Shown in pieces: positions 55,031 to 64,000 of a DNA stretch of 64,000 bases. The stretch's first letter is position 1. Each line of letters starts with the position of its first letter. The DNA comes from Cladocopium goreaui (lineage: Eukaryota; Sar; Dinophyceae; Suessiales; Symbiodiniaceae). Both the position numbers and the translations under genes were made by a program. A model generated the notes under the pieces. The model was not told where the DNA came from. It was given only the letters and a program-made list of their open reading frames with translations, and searched no databases. The DNA lies in NCBI GenBank assembly GCA_947184155.2, contig CAMXCT020002728.1, positions 1 to 64,000 of the forward strand, in the 5' to 3' direction.

Positions 55031-55133
55031 CTGGTTGGTGGTTTGGAACATTTTTATTTTTCCATATATTGGGAAACCATACTCCCATTTGACTCATATT
55101 TTTCAGAGGGGTAGGGTTGAAACCACCAACCAG
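55031..55133. mobile_element. Family-B TIR element, copy B8
   Basis: CTGGTTGGTGGTTTGGAAC...AAACCACCAACCAG with a clean interior. The flanks (TTTT / AACA) do not form a duplication. Confidence 0.85.
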
Positions 55134-55166
55134 AACATCATTTTTGAACGGTCTTTCTTTTTTTCA

Positions 55167-55332
55167 TGTGGAACACCTGGATGTTGGCGCCAACTCCGTG
55201 ACCCCAAAGTCGGTGACCGTGACATTCACAAGGCCTCCCGGGCCCAGATCTTTTCGGGTCATGATCGGGGCTGGTCATTTCTCGCAGGGAAAAGAGGCCA
55301 TGGGAGCACCATGACGTGGATCCGCTTCAGTT
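55167..55332 (+). CDS. Candidate coding segment, two open frames
   Basis: One frame reads CWRQLRDPKVGDRDIHKASR and AQIFSGHDRGWSFLAGKRGH to TAA; the other reads EHLDVGANSVTPKSVTVTFT and RPPGPRSFRVMIGAGHFSQG to TGA at 55312. Both are protein-like. The GC-rich block clearly differs from its AT-rich flanks. Confidence 0.4.
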
Positions 55333-55453
55333 AAGATACACACAATATCCATATCCAATGATTCATTCCCTATATATGATATGTATTCGTAAAGACAATC
55401 CTACACCATCCCCAGTTTTACTGAAAATTGATTGTTTCTCAACAACCCCCAAG

Positions 55454-55523
55454 CCGGGGATTTGTTTTTGGTTTCCCAGCTTTCGGCCAGCGCAGCAAAC
55501 ACATTGGTCTGTCTCAAGGCAAG
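55454..55523 (+). CDS. Candidate short exon
   Basis: CAACAACCCCCAAG acceptor and GTATCG donor (55524). One frame gives RGFVFGFPAFGQRSKHIGLS then QGK; another gives AGDLFLVSQLSASAANTLVC. Both are open through the donor. Confidence 0.4.
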
Positions 55524-55914
55524 GTATCGGTATACCGATATACCCTTCAATGGCCATCAAACAATAAGGTATATAAATGAGAATGAGGGTCTTGAGATTT
55601 CTTTGCGTATTTGTAATTGTTTATCATATTTGTTACCTTGCTTTCGGGCAAAACCACATGAAACAATTATTTCAAGTTCATTGTCCCATGGTTTGCATTA
55701 TGGTTTATGAACTTGTGGCTGCTTCAGATTTTCCCGATCTTATCCAGGTGCTCCAAGTGACATAGGAATATGATAGAAACAACATCAACATTTGCGGCTT
55801 ACAGCTGTTTTCAGACAGAGCCATATGATCCACACATGATGTAAATATAGATCTTTGGTTATCTATGACGCATGATCATGGTTTGTGTACTGTATATATA
55901 AATATAATGTATAT

Positions 55915-55997
55915 TGCATATACACACATATTTGCATATATATATACTCTACACACACATACACACACATACACACACACACACTCTCTCTCTCATT
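55915..55997. repeat. (TA), (CA) and (CT) microsatellites
   Basis: TATACA then (ACACAT)n then (CT)n in series. Confidence 0.9.
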
Positions 55998-56065
55998 TTT
56001 CAACATGTAAATATTGAGATCTTAAGTCTTGGCAATTGAGTGATTGAGTGATTCATTCTGCACAG

Positions 56066-56143
56066 GGCAAGAGCTGTCTTGTTTCCAAGCCAGCTAAAAA
56101 TGGAAAGCATTTGTCAGGTTTCAAGTCGCTTCGGCAGACCTAA
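56066..56143 (+). CDS. Candidate terminal exon, basic C-terminus
   Basis: TTCATTCTGCACAG acceptor, then GKSCLVSKPAKNGKHLSGFK and SLRQT to TAA: 25 codons in phase 0. The Lys/Gly/Ser-rich tail looks like a genuine C-terminus. The next candidate gene begins 60 bp downstream. Confidence 0.5.
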   Translation, partial: GKSCLVSKPAKNGKHLSGFKSLRQT

Positions 56144-56204
56144 ATCGCAAGAGATTCCTCAGAATTCCGCAGAATTTCGGGGTGTTTCAATGCGATGAGT
56201 TGCC

Positions 56205-56297
56205 ATGGCCAGCACTTCCTTGTTACTCTTCACCCTTCTGACAGTGATCGCAGAGGGCTTCTATTGTCGTGTCTTGGAGGCGGAGCACCGGGGATGA
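56205..56297 (+). CDS. Possible first exon with signal peptide
   Basis: ATG 56205 opens MASTSLLLFTLLTVIAEGFY then CRVLEAEHRG to TGA. The start is a textbook signal-peptide shape (short polar n-region, Leu/Thr-rich h-region, then Ala-Glu-Gly). If real, splicing before the stop is needed. A different frame (56196 onwards, MSCHGQHFLVTLHPSDSDRR) is open longer, to about 56354. The end and frame are uncertain. Confidence 0.3.
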   Translation: MASTSLLLFTLLTVIAEGFYCRVLEAEHRG

Positions 56298-56399
56298 AGT
56301 GGTCAATGGACGGAATGGAAAAGCACCTGCGACACATAGTCCATACATTGTGACTTTTCACTGAAGTACTAAAAACTAGCAGTGGCTACCTTCGTTACC

Positions 56400-56500
56400 A
56401 TATAATCCCATATAATACCATATAATCCCATATTATACCATATAAACCGATGTTATACCACAATGGACACCCTTCTAACCACAATGGACACCCTTCTAAC
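56400..56500. repeat. Decamer and 21-bp tandem repeats
   Basis: TATAATCCCATATAATACCA units (56400-56450) then two copies of CCACAATGGACACCCTTCTAA. Confidence 0.85.
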
Positions 56501-56857
56501 CTACAATTCGGGAGTTTTATGCCTCTAGGCAATGCCTCGAAGGCTGGTTGCCCGGTTACTGCTATTTATAACGGGTGGAGGGTTTGTAGAAAAATAGGGT
56601 ACCCCATCTACCCCCAAATGCGTCAAGTGTAGAGATGTGTAGAGTGTCATGAGTATGAAGTGCCAAGTGAAAGGTAGTGGTAGTGAAAGGTGTCGATGCA
56701 GAAACGAATGCTTGACCACAGCTATGAGATGATGTTCTTGTGACTTGGAAAAGTCCTTTTCATCCCTTTACTTTATATATGTTTCCTTTACGTGACCTGC
56801 ATATTTGGTTATTTTCCTGGTTAATCCCCGATTCGTGGATCGATTCGTGGGGCCATC

Positions 56858-56957
56858 CCATATATATATATTATATATATAATATTTATATATAATATAT
56901 ATATAGTTATATTATATTTATAATATATATATATATATATAATATATATATATATAT
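56858..56957. repeat. (TA)n microsatellite
   Basis: TATATATAATATTTATA-type run. Confidence 0.9.
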
Positions 56958-57529
56958 CTACACCATATACCACTGGATGTGTACTCATTATCTGTGTGTT
57001 TTCGTCATTAACATAATATCATACCATGTCCCAACTATATAGCATTACAGTCAGTTATCATGAATATTATGATTTCAAATCAATTTTCCCAGTGACGTAA
57101 TAACACAGTCAGATAATTATATAATTAACTAACTGGTGATATACAAGTAAAACAATCATGTACAACATCATTGTAATATTATAATTGGATAACTATATTT
57201 CATATAACGATATGAACATTATAACTTTTATTGATGATATGTGTCCCATTTTTTATGTCCCATGAAAAACATCCCCAACCTTGGATGGAAAACCACCAGC
57301 CAAACAGCCGAAGATTTTTAAATTTGTCGTGGACTATCAAAGATTGACCCTGTATATGTATATAATGTATATAGATATTGTTCATATATTCCCAGTGATG
57401 TCCCAGTGATTATTAAAAAAATGTTCCAGTATTCCCACACCATTCCAATAATCTTTTAAACTCAATTAAACTATATTGTCATTGTCATTATCATTAGTTT
57501 TTTTTAAACATATATTCAAAACATGCATG

Positions 57530-57638
57530 ACCCTCTGGTAAACTAACATAGCTATGGAAAATCACAATGTTAATGGGTAAATCAACTATATATTTCTATG
57601 GCCATTTTCAATAGCTATGTAACAAATTACCAGAGGGT
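57530..57638. mobile_element. Family-A TIR element, copy A7
   Basis: ACCCTCTGGTAAACTAACATAG at the left and AAATTACCAGAGGGT at the right with the standard interior. Followed by 'atcatatcccattaacatccc', similar to the tail after copy A4. Confidence 0.8.
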
Positions 57639-57878
57639 ATCATATCCCATTAACATCCCATTTTTCATCACTATAAATCATGGAATTTTACTGCTATAAT
57701 TGGGGCAATTCCCAGCTATCCCCAGCTATCTATGCCCAGAAAAAACCGATCTGTCGACAGGACGTGGCGCGAAACTTGCCGCGAGGCTGGCGGCAAGCCT
57801 TGAGGCCGGGCTCCGCCGGGTTTTAGGAGCCGGGCTCCATGGCTCCGGAGGGTTTTTTTGGGCTCCATGGCTCCGTGA

Positions 57879-57983
57879 CTACTTGGTGGCTCATCCCACT
57901 TAGTAAGTGGATTAACCCTACTTATCCCATGTAAATCACTGGGGTTATAACCCACTTTCTAAGTGGGATGAGCCACCAAGTAG
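57879..57983. mobile_element. Family-G TIR element
   Basis: CTACTTGGTGGCTCATCCCA (arm continues CTTAG) is inverted perfectly over 25 bp at 57959-57983. An inner second pair AACCC/GGGTT is present. A single copy in this window. Confidence 0.75.
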
Positions 57984-58312
57984 ATGATCAATTATTATTC
58001 CAAGTAACCCATAAATTTAATGTTAATAATTGGAGCCATCGTTTTTTGATCAACTATCCATGACTAGATTTGAGACTTTCTGCCCAGCCTGCTGAGGTAC
58101 TGGATAAATTTGATAACCTTGATTTATAGAACCTTACTAGACTGGAAACTCTCAAGACTAGATGATCATAATGTTCATGACTACAAATGATCATTAAAAA
58201 CATATGATCATAATGATTAACAAATAGCAATGTTTACTTAAATGTTCAATTCAATAATTATTTGTAGTCATAATGACCATAATGTTCATGACTACAAATA
58301 ATTGTTGATGAC

Positions 58313-58362
58313 TGATCATAAACAGAAGATTATCTAGCTAGATAATCTTCTGTTTATGATCA
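58313..58362. other. Perfect 50-bp palindrome
   Basis: TGATCATAAACAGAAGATTA + TCTAG is followed at once by its exact reverse complement. 25-bp arms, no spacer, no mismatch. It lies in a region full of shorter ATGATCAT palindromes (58140-58560). Confidence 0.95.
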
Positions 58363-58389
58363 TAATAATCAACATTATGACACTTACTT

Positions 58390-58483
58390 GTGCTAAACGT
58401 AGGGAACGGATGGGAATGTTCCACAATAACTTTCAAGCAGATCATCCCAGCAACCCCCATTCCCATCCATTCCCTACTAAGCA
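58390..58483. mobile_element. Family-H TIR element
   Basis: GTGCTAAACGTAGGGAACGG ATGGGAATG at the left; CATTCCCATCCATTCCCTAC TAAGCAC at the right is its inverse with a few differences. A single copy in this window. Confidence 0.6.
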
Positions 58484-58750
58484 CCATGGACATTATGATC
58501 ATGCTAGAAGTCAAATGATCATTATGAACATCTTCTTCATAATTTGAAATTAGTTTCATTATGATGATTATAATCATGACTAACATGATCAATGGCCACT
58601 TCAGGTACCTGAATTGGAGGTATCTACCATATATAAGGCCTATGATTCAGGGCTATGTAAGGGGATATACACCCAAAATATGGCTTTATATGGTACCGTA
58701 CCTCCATTTTAGGATCCTGAATTTCCCATTGACATTATGATCATGCCAAC

Positions 58751-58954
58751 TCACTTCTCCTTTCTATGCGGTCTGTGCTGGCCAACAGCTTCTTTCAAGT
58801 GTTCCATCGCTTGTGGCAATGCAGACCACCAATCCTTGGCAACATTGAAGCGCCACTGCCAACTGTACGTCCGGTCCCAAAGGGCTTGGTTGACATGGCC
58901 TTCTTTTGCCGTGGCGGCCAAGGTCTTTTGCTGAGAAGATCTTGTAGCGTAGCG
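58751..58954 (-). CDS. Candidate minus-strand terminal exon
   Basis: On the - strand 67 codons are open between stops: QQKTLAATAKEGHVNQALWD, RTYSWQWRFNVAKDWWSALP and QAMEHLKEAVGQHRPHRKEK to TGA at 58753-58751. Of the six frames this has the most protein-like composition (Trp/Ala helices with a basic end). The upstream part lies in a repeat (GTAGCGTAGCGTCAA). No family recognised. Confidence 0.5.
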   Translation of the reverse strand, partial: RYATRSSQQKTLAATAKEGHVNQALWDRTYSWQWRFNVAKDWWSALPQAMEHLKEAVGQHRPHRKEK

Positions 58955-59100
58955 TCAAGTTGCTGTGCAAGCGCAAAAAAAATGTAGCGTAGCGTCAAGA
59001 GAACGTGCAAGTGCAAGAGAGGATCTTGTCAAGTTGCTGTGCAAGTGCAAGAGAGGATCTTGTAGCGAAGCGTCAACTTGCTGTGCAAGTCAATGACGAG
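58921..59100. repeat. GTAGCG/TTGCTGTGCAAG repeat cluster
   Basis: Phrases GATCTTGTAGCGTAGCGTCA and TTGCTGTGCAAGTGCAAGAG recur three to four times in varying order. Confidence 0.8.
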
Positions 59101-59117
59101 TTTGATAAAGAACGTCA

Positions 59118-59250
59118 GTGCGCCCCCCACCCCACCCCAAAACCCCACACCACACCACACCACACCACCCACGCCACCCCCCACACCACCCCACCCCACC
59201 CCACCACTCCACACCACACCACACCACCCAACACCACCCCAACCCCAAGA
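59118..59250. repeat. (CACACC)/(ACCCC)n C-rich array
   Basis: CCACACCACACCACCCC repeats with almost no G on the + strand. ORFs on both strands are artefacts. Confidence 0.9.
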
Positions 59251-59430
59251 ATGCAAAAAAAAGCAAAAAAAACGCGTCGTTGTTGGCGGCGTTAGCTCAA
59301 ACAAGGACCTTTGATATAGAGGATCTTAGAAGATCTTTATACAAGAACTCCCTATGAGCATCCCAGAAGAACTTTCATACAAGCACCGGCGCAGAGCGTT
59401 TGCAAGGTCTTAATGCGATGACCTCTTGAG

Positions 59431-59524
59431 GAGGATTTCAACAGGAACTCCACAAGATCTTGTCACAAGGACCTGTGCAAGATCATGCTAAGGCCCCTGA
59501 CCGCAGCATTTCACTGGATTCATG
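59431..59524 (+). CDS. Candidate internal exon
   Basis: ATGACCTCTTGAG acceptor, GTAAGT donor (59525). One frame reads GFQQELHKILSQGPVQDHAK then APDRSISLDS; another (NRNSTRSCHKDLCKIMLRPL) is also open. Consensus donor. Confidence 0.45.
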
Positions 59525-59686
59525 GTAAGTAAGCGGAATTGTCCCGATATAGCCTTATTTCAGCTTTTTTTTCTCTCAAGAAATATATTGTATAAAACAG
59601 ATAATCCCATAATATTTCATATATTAAAGAAATATTCCATATGATCCATATGCAACTTTTTTAAACCCATGAACTGCGTCCTCGAG

Positions 59687-59753
59687 CGGAGGCAGTTCAA
59701 CCTGCTGCTCTGCCAGAAGGAGACGACCGGTCCCAACGGGTGCCAGCAGGCAG
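59687..59753 (+). CDS. Candidate short exon
   Basis: CGTCCTCGAG on the left, GTAGTG donor on the right: RRQFNLLLCQKETTGPNGCQ then QA. The frame is open upstream to ATG 59669. The minus strand is also open (LLAPVGTGRLLLAEQQVELP), so strand is not certain. Confidence 0.4.
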
Positions 59754-59769
59754 GTAGTGTGCTTTACCA

Positions 59770-59920
59770 TACAGGATGGGCCCCCCAAGATAAGTTGCCT
59801 TATAAGTGGCTTAACCATGGTTTATGGTGTATATAGCTATAGATAACTATAAATAGCTATAGTTAACTATAGTTAATGGGGTTTATAAACAAACTTATAA
59901 CTGGGGGGGCCCATCCTGTA
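59770..59920. mobile_element. Family-I TIR element
   Basis: TACAGGATGGGCCCCCCA at the left and TGGGGGGGCCCATCCTGTA at the right. The centre is built of TATAGCTATAGATAAC-like palindromic AT sequence. A left tip with the same start lies at 12051 and a solo right tip at 15763. Confidence 0.75.
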
Positions 59921-60440
59921 CTTCATCATGCTTATCATTATTAATAGTATAATAACTAGTATTATGAAAATCGTGATTCAGTAGTGATTACAGTATATAG
60001 ATGATATACTATTAGACACAGTACGGTTTACCATTGATTATTAGATGATCACAACAACTATTTTAACTATTTCAAACCATACTGTATCCAATAGTATATT
60101 ATCTAAAATTATGTCGTTTAATCGTATATCATCTAATAGTATAATTATGCAGTTTGAAAATCAACATGTGCGTGCTTGCACCGGTTCTGCCCTCTGCTGC
60201 AGGGTTCTGTTGATTTCTAAGACTTTAAGATTTTTGTGTGTCTTCAACTCATGCCTTCGATGGTTTAGGCTTTGGTTCTGTTTCCTTGGACAAACCCAAA
60301 GGGATACCAAAGTCAGTTACCACTAACTTAGTAGGATTTTACTTTCTATCTTGTTGGGGGTTGTAAGTTTCTTCATCATTTTAGAGTAAACATGCAAAAA
60401 GTATAGTCCACCACTTTCTCCAAAAGGGCCATATCCACAG
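59921..60440. other. No convincing gene
   Basis: AT-rich, with ATAGTAT/ATACTAT short palindromes near 59945-60130. A 93-codon frame at 60045-60326 is low quality. Confidence 0.35.
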
Positions 60441-60554
60441 GAGACCACAAAAAATTCGCTGGTTTCGGAGGATTACCTCGAAGATTTGGAACATCCTGTG
60501 GCGGAGCAGCAGGGGGCAGAGGGCTGTCAGGGTGTCAGAGATTGGAGTTATTAG
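60441..60554 (+). CDS. Candidate exon, acidic
   Basis: GGCCATATCCACAG acceptor, then ETTKNSLVSEDYLEDLEHPV and AEQQGAEGCQGVRDWSY to TAG. Strongly acidic and clearly unlike its flanks. A donor may precede the stop (GTGTCA at 60532). Confidence 0.5.
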   Translation, partial: ETTKNSLVSEDYLEDLEHPVAEQQGAEGCQGVRDWSY

Positions 60555-60770
60555 TGGTATTAACGCTAGATCCGGTAGAAATTCACGGTTATTAATTGTA
60601 TTATTAATGGTAGAACTTGCAATATCCGTGATTTGGATGCCATTAATATACCATTAATAACCATTAATATTGCATCCGTGATTATAGTATATGGTATATC
60701 ATAGCAATATTGTTAATGGATCATCGGCTACAATAAAGATTAATAAAGCATTGCAATATTTCCCGACAAG

Positions 60771-60893
60771 TTGGAGCCTCTTATGGACGCGGCAAGCGAC
60801 CGAGGCATCTTTCTTCAGGGTGGAGTTCAAAAAAAAGGAGCGAAAAACCAAGGGGGGAAAATGGGACACGATTTAGGGATTTATGGGATTTTT
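60771..60893 (+). CDS. Candidate exon, Gly/Lys-rich
   Basis: TATTTCCCGACAAG acceptor, LEPLMDAASDRGIFLQGGVQ, KKGAKNQGGKMGHDLGIYGI and FVR to a stop at about 60902. The first 35 codons are the convincing part. The true 3' edge is unknown. Confidence 0.45.
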
Positions 60894-61093
60894 GTGAGGA
60901 TTTAGTGGGAATGTATTGGAATATCACCAACACTATGGGAATATAGTGGGATATAATGGGCGTTTCCTAAGTCATGGTGGTATCCCAGTCGTCATCCATG
61001 GCTACATGATGATGACACATTTTTTTTTTTTTGGGGGGGGGGTACCCTATTTTCAGATCATCGATTCTCATCCATACCCAACATTTTCTGAAG

Positions 61094-61222
61094 AGCACGA
61101 TGACTCATTGCCCAGTCCTCTCGGTGCTTTTGTACTTCCAATATTTTCTCTGGGTTGGTCCCAACCTGCATGTCCCAGAATTGGTCTAAGGGAAGATCAG
61201 CAGGAGGCTACTATATTTAGAG
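61094..61222 (+). CDS. Candidate internal exon
   Basis: ACATTTTCTGAAG acceptor and GTAAGA donor (61223). Encodes HDDSLPSPLGAFVLPIFSLG, WSQPACPRIGLREDQQEATI then FR. Single open frame with good signals. Confidence 0.5.
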
Positions 61223-61441
61223 GTAAGAACCATGGTATTTCTTGTAAAGTTCCCCTTCAACCAATTTATCGACTAAGCAAATCTCTGCATTTTTGAAAGC
61301 ACAACAACTACCTTATAATTCTGATCAAAGCATCATTTTTGATGCTTAAAAACCTCCATGTCCGGCCAGGATCTACACGAGAAAGTGGGCTTTGCCGGGA
61401 GTCTCATGATATCATCTCAGCGGTATTGACCATAAAACATA

Positions 61442-61549
61442 TATGGAGGTTTCCTGAAATAGGGGTACCCCCAAATCATCCATTTTAATAAGATTATCCA
61501 TTATAAACCAACCATTTGGGGTACCCACCATTTATGGAAACCCCCATAT
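61442..61549. mobile_element. Family-C TIR element, copy C3
   Basis: TATGGAGGTTTCCTGAAATAGGG at the left, ACCATTTATGGAAACCCCCATA at the right; the best-preserved copy. Confidence 0.75.
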
Positions 61550-61896
61550 AGAAATTATACATATACATATATATGTATATATATATAAATAGATATCGTT
61601 TAATTGAATGATGGTTGGTTCATTTTTTGTTTTCAGGATTTATAGTTTATAGATGTTTATAGTACTCTTTCTATATTGGGGATTATCATAAGTTCTTAAC
61701 CAACTCTGGATAAACTGGAATGAGATTTTGGGTAACACCGCTCAGGTGGGTAACAACTCTAACCATCATCGGATTTATGGTAGAAATATCGCACTGTTAT
61801 CGAAGTAGTTACTGGCTTTCACAAACCAGCTTAGGGCTTTGGGCTTGATTTCATGGATTTCAATATGTTTTGTTGACTTCGATGTTTTTCTGCCAG

Positions 61897-61986
61897 CAGT
61901 TACACACCTACCTGTGGAGGGCCGTCCTTAACGGAGCGGGGATGAACCCAATTTTTTTCTTCAGCACCAGGCGGTTAATCGGTTGA
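61897..61986 (+). CDS. Candidate terminal exon
   Basis: ATGTTTTTCTGCCAG acceptor then QLHTYLWRAVLNGAGMNPIF, FFSTRRLIG and TGA. Alternatively the acceptor is the CAG three bases later. Good composition and a natural stop. Confidence 0.45.
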   Translation, partial: QLHTYLWRAVLNGAGMNPIFFFSTRRLIG

Positions 61987-62043
61987 CATTGTCCTGGTAT
62001 ATCCGGAAAATTATCCCCAGTTCGGGATTGGTACAGAATCCAG

Positions 62044-62077
62044 ATGCTCAAGAGACGTCAATCCTGGCTCGAGCCAG
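62044..62077 (+). CDS. Candidate 34-bp micro-exon
   Basis: GTACAGAATCCAG acceptor and GTAAAT donor. MLKRRQSWLEP in one frame, DAQETSILARA in another. The first frame remains open past the donor to 62229. Confidence 0.35.
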
Positions 62078-62409
62078 GTAAATCTGTCTATGGGGATAAC
62101 CCAAACACATTCGTTGAAGTTTCACCGATATCCTCCGCGAATCACTGGAAAAATCGCTGGTTTATGGAGGATTTCCCATTGAAAGCCCTTTTTTCAAATA
62201 GGATTTCCCGGCTCCGGAAGCTTCCGTGAAGTCCTCATCAAGAACTGTTCTTGGTGCTTGGAGTTGAAATCGGCATCTTGAAATCTACCATAGCCATCTA
62301 AAATGGACACAAAAAGGCATGTTTTTGCAGTAATAAACCCTCCATATTTTGATAATTTATAGCACACATAAGAATGGTAACATTGGGGATGGTGGATTCT
62401 ATTGTTTTA

Positions 62410-62600
62410 TCACCATTCTGTGTAGATGATGTGCTGATTAAACCTGGCAAATGTTCCATCGGTCAGCTTGAGGATGTGATACTCCGCAGTGACTACCTTG
62501 AAGTCGAGAAGGCCATGGAATGCCGGGTCGCAGTTGTGGGTCGGGGTCGCGAAGAAGAGTGCTGTATTACATTTGTACATCTTTATATGGAGGTTTCCTG
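62410..62600. CDS. Coding-looking segment, strand unresolved
   Basis: On the + strand: DDVLIKPGKCSIGQLEDVIL, RSDYLEVEKAMECRVAVVGR. On the - strand: LFFATPTHNCDPAFHGLLDF, KVVTAEYHILKLTDGTFARF. Both are open and protein-like across about 150 bp. One must be a shadow. I cannot decide from composition alone. Confidence 0.3.
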
Positions 62601-62690
62601 AAATGGGGGTATCCCCAAAACACAAATTTAATTTTCGGATTTTCCATTACAAACTATCCAGCAATTGGGGTACCCACATTTATGGACACC
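62585..62690. mobile_element. Family-C TIR element, copy C4
   Basis: TATGGAGGTTTCCTGAAATGGG at the left, ACATTTATGGACACC at the right (right tip slightly mutated). Confidence 0.7.
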
Positions 62691-62794
62691 AGATTTGCAC
62701 CTTCGTAATCTTGAGAAAAATCTATGTAATTACCCTCCAGCAACATAGCTATAGGCTATGGAATATCCATCATGAAAACACCAGACAAAAACAT

Positions 62795-64000
62795 AACAGT
62801 AGTAGCAGGAGTAGCAGTAGTAGCAGGAGTAGCCGTAGTAGCCGTAGTAGCAGGAGTGGCAGTAGCAGCAGTAGTCGCAGGAGTAGCATTAGTAGCTGTA
62901 GTGGCCGTAGTAGCAGTAGTAGCCGTCGTCGTCGTCGTCGTAGTAGTAGTAGTAGTAGCAGTACTAGCAGTACTAGCAGTACTAGCAGTATTAGCAGTAC
63001 TAGTAGCTGTAGTATCGGCAGTAGTGGCAGTAGTGCAGGAGTAGCAGCAGCAAGAGCAGAAACAGCAGGACTAGTACTGGTACTAGTACTAGTACTTTCA
63101 ATAGTACTACTACCACTACCACTACTACCACTACTACCACTACTACCACTACTACCACTACTACCACTACTACCACTACTACCACTACTACCACTACTAC
63201 CACTACTACCACTACTACCACTACTACCACTACTACCACTACTACCACTACTACCACTACTACAACACTACTACGACTACCACACTACCACACTACCACA
63301 CTACCACACTACCACACTACCACACTACCACACTACCACACTACCACACTACCACACTACCACACTACCACACTACCACACTCCCACACTACCACACTAC
63401 CACACTACCACACTACCACACTACCACACTACCACACTACCACACTACCACACTACCACACTACCACACTACCACACTACCACACCACCACCACCACCAC
63501 CACCACAACAACAACAACAACAACTACTACCACCACCACCACCACCACTACAACTACCACTACCACTACCACTACGACTACTACTACTACTACTACTGCT
63601 ACTGCTACTACTCCTGCTACTCCTGCTACTCCTGCTACTCCTGCTACTCCTGCTACTCCTGCTACTCCTGCTACTCCTGCTACTCCTGCTACTCCTGCTA
63701 CTCCTGCTACTCCTGCTACTCCTGCTACTCCTGCTACTCCTGCTCCTCCTGCTACTCCTGCTCCTCCTGCTCCTCCTGCTCCTCCTGCTCCTCCTGCTCC
63801 TCCTGCTCCTCCTGCTCCTGCTACTGCTACTACTACTACTACTACTACTACTACTCCTACTCCTACTACTACTACTACTCCTACTCCTTCTCGTAGTCCT
63901 ACTCCTACTCCTAGTCCTAGTCCTACTCCCACTCCTACTCCTACTCGTACTAGCAGCAGCAGTAGCAGCAGTAGTAGGAGTAGCAGCAGTAGCAGCAGTA
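62795..64000. repeat. Series of triplet and octamer arrays
   Basis: (AGTAGC)n with variants to 63060; (ACTACC)n 63105-63262; (ACACTACC)n 63265-63485; (ACC)/(AAC) runs to 63600; (CTACTCCTG)n 63600-63740 and (CTCCTG)n to 63830; (CTA)/(CTC) variants; (AGC)/(AGT) to the end of the window. Poly-Val and poly-Gly/Ala minus-strand ORFs are artefacts of the triplet period. Confidence 0.97.

Noticed and set aside
63000..63932. Minus-strand poly-Val and Gly/Ala-Val ORFs
   Set aside because: Direct translation of (ACTACC)n and (CTACTCCTG)n arrays; no non-repeat part.
1..64000. Relict dinoflagellate spliced-leader sequences (…TTTTGGCTCAAG)
   Set aside because: I looked for this conserved core and found no convincing match, so I do not claim retro-inserted mRNAs. 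A computed search would be more reliable.

Overview
The window looks like nuclear DNA of a dinoflagellate, most probably a Symbiodiniaceae-type alga. That is inference from texture, not from a diagnostic gene. No long intact ORF is present. Short coding-looking pieces (30-250 bp) with good AG acceptors and GTAAGT/GTGAGN/GTATGT donors lie mostly on the + strand. They are separated by kilobases of microsatellite, minisatellite and short inverted-repeat elements. Two decayed LTR-type retroelements of a kind I associate with dinoflagellate genomes are also present. I see no rRNA, tRNA, CRISPR array or prokaryotic operon structure.

Layout: 1-0.98 kb featureless; 0.99-6.13 kb one large array of a 10-bp AT-rich unit; 6.17-12.0 kb candidate exons, terminal-inverted-repeat (TIR) elements and AT arrays; 12.23-15.71 kb an LTR element with 111-bp LTRs carrying only gag and a protease; 16-24.2 kb candidate exons including a convincing last-two-exon pair (21.28-21.84 kb) plus several tandem arrays; 24.5-35.5 kb the densest run of candidate exons; 36.7-37.3 kb a 12-bp minisatellite and a 40-bp repeat array; 38.2-40.1 kb a second large AT array; 40.8-46.5 kb sparse exons and nested TIR elements; 47.2-50.3 kb a decayed Ty1/copia element; 52.8-54.9 kb three different tandem arrays in series; 55-62.7 kb more candidate exons, TIR elements and a perfect 50-bp palindrome; 62.8-64 kb triplet and octamer arrays running off the end.

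The most interesting layer is the short TIR elements. At least eight families (A-I, with J inside the copia element) recur. Families A, B and E begin with CTGG and end with CCAG, so each copy carries a ready GT...AG intron pair at its tips, as expected of introners (intron-generating transposons). Family B (8 copies, about 105 bp) shows perfect 4-bp target-site duplications in five copies. A family-A copy forms the ends of an intron whose flanking exons join in frame into an ORF with a natural stop. I do not assign a function to any of the host exons. One ends like a CUB domain and one starts with a signal-peptide-like sequence, both weakly supported. Exon frames are tentative, because in several places two frames stay open.
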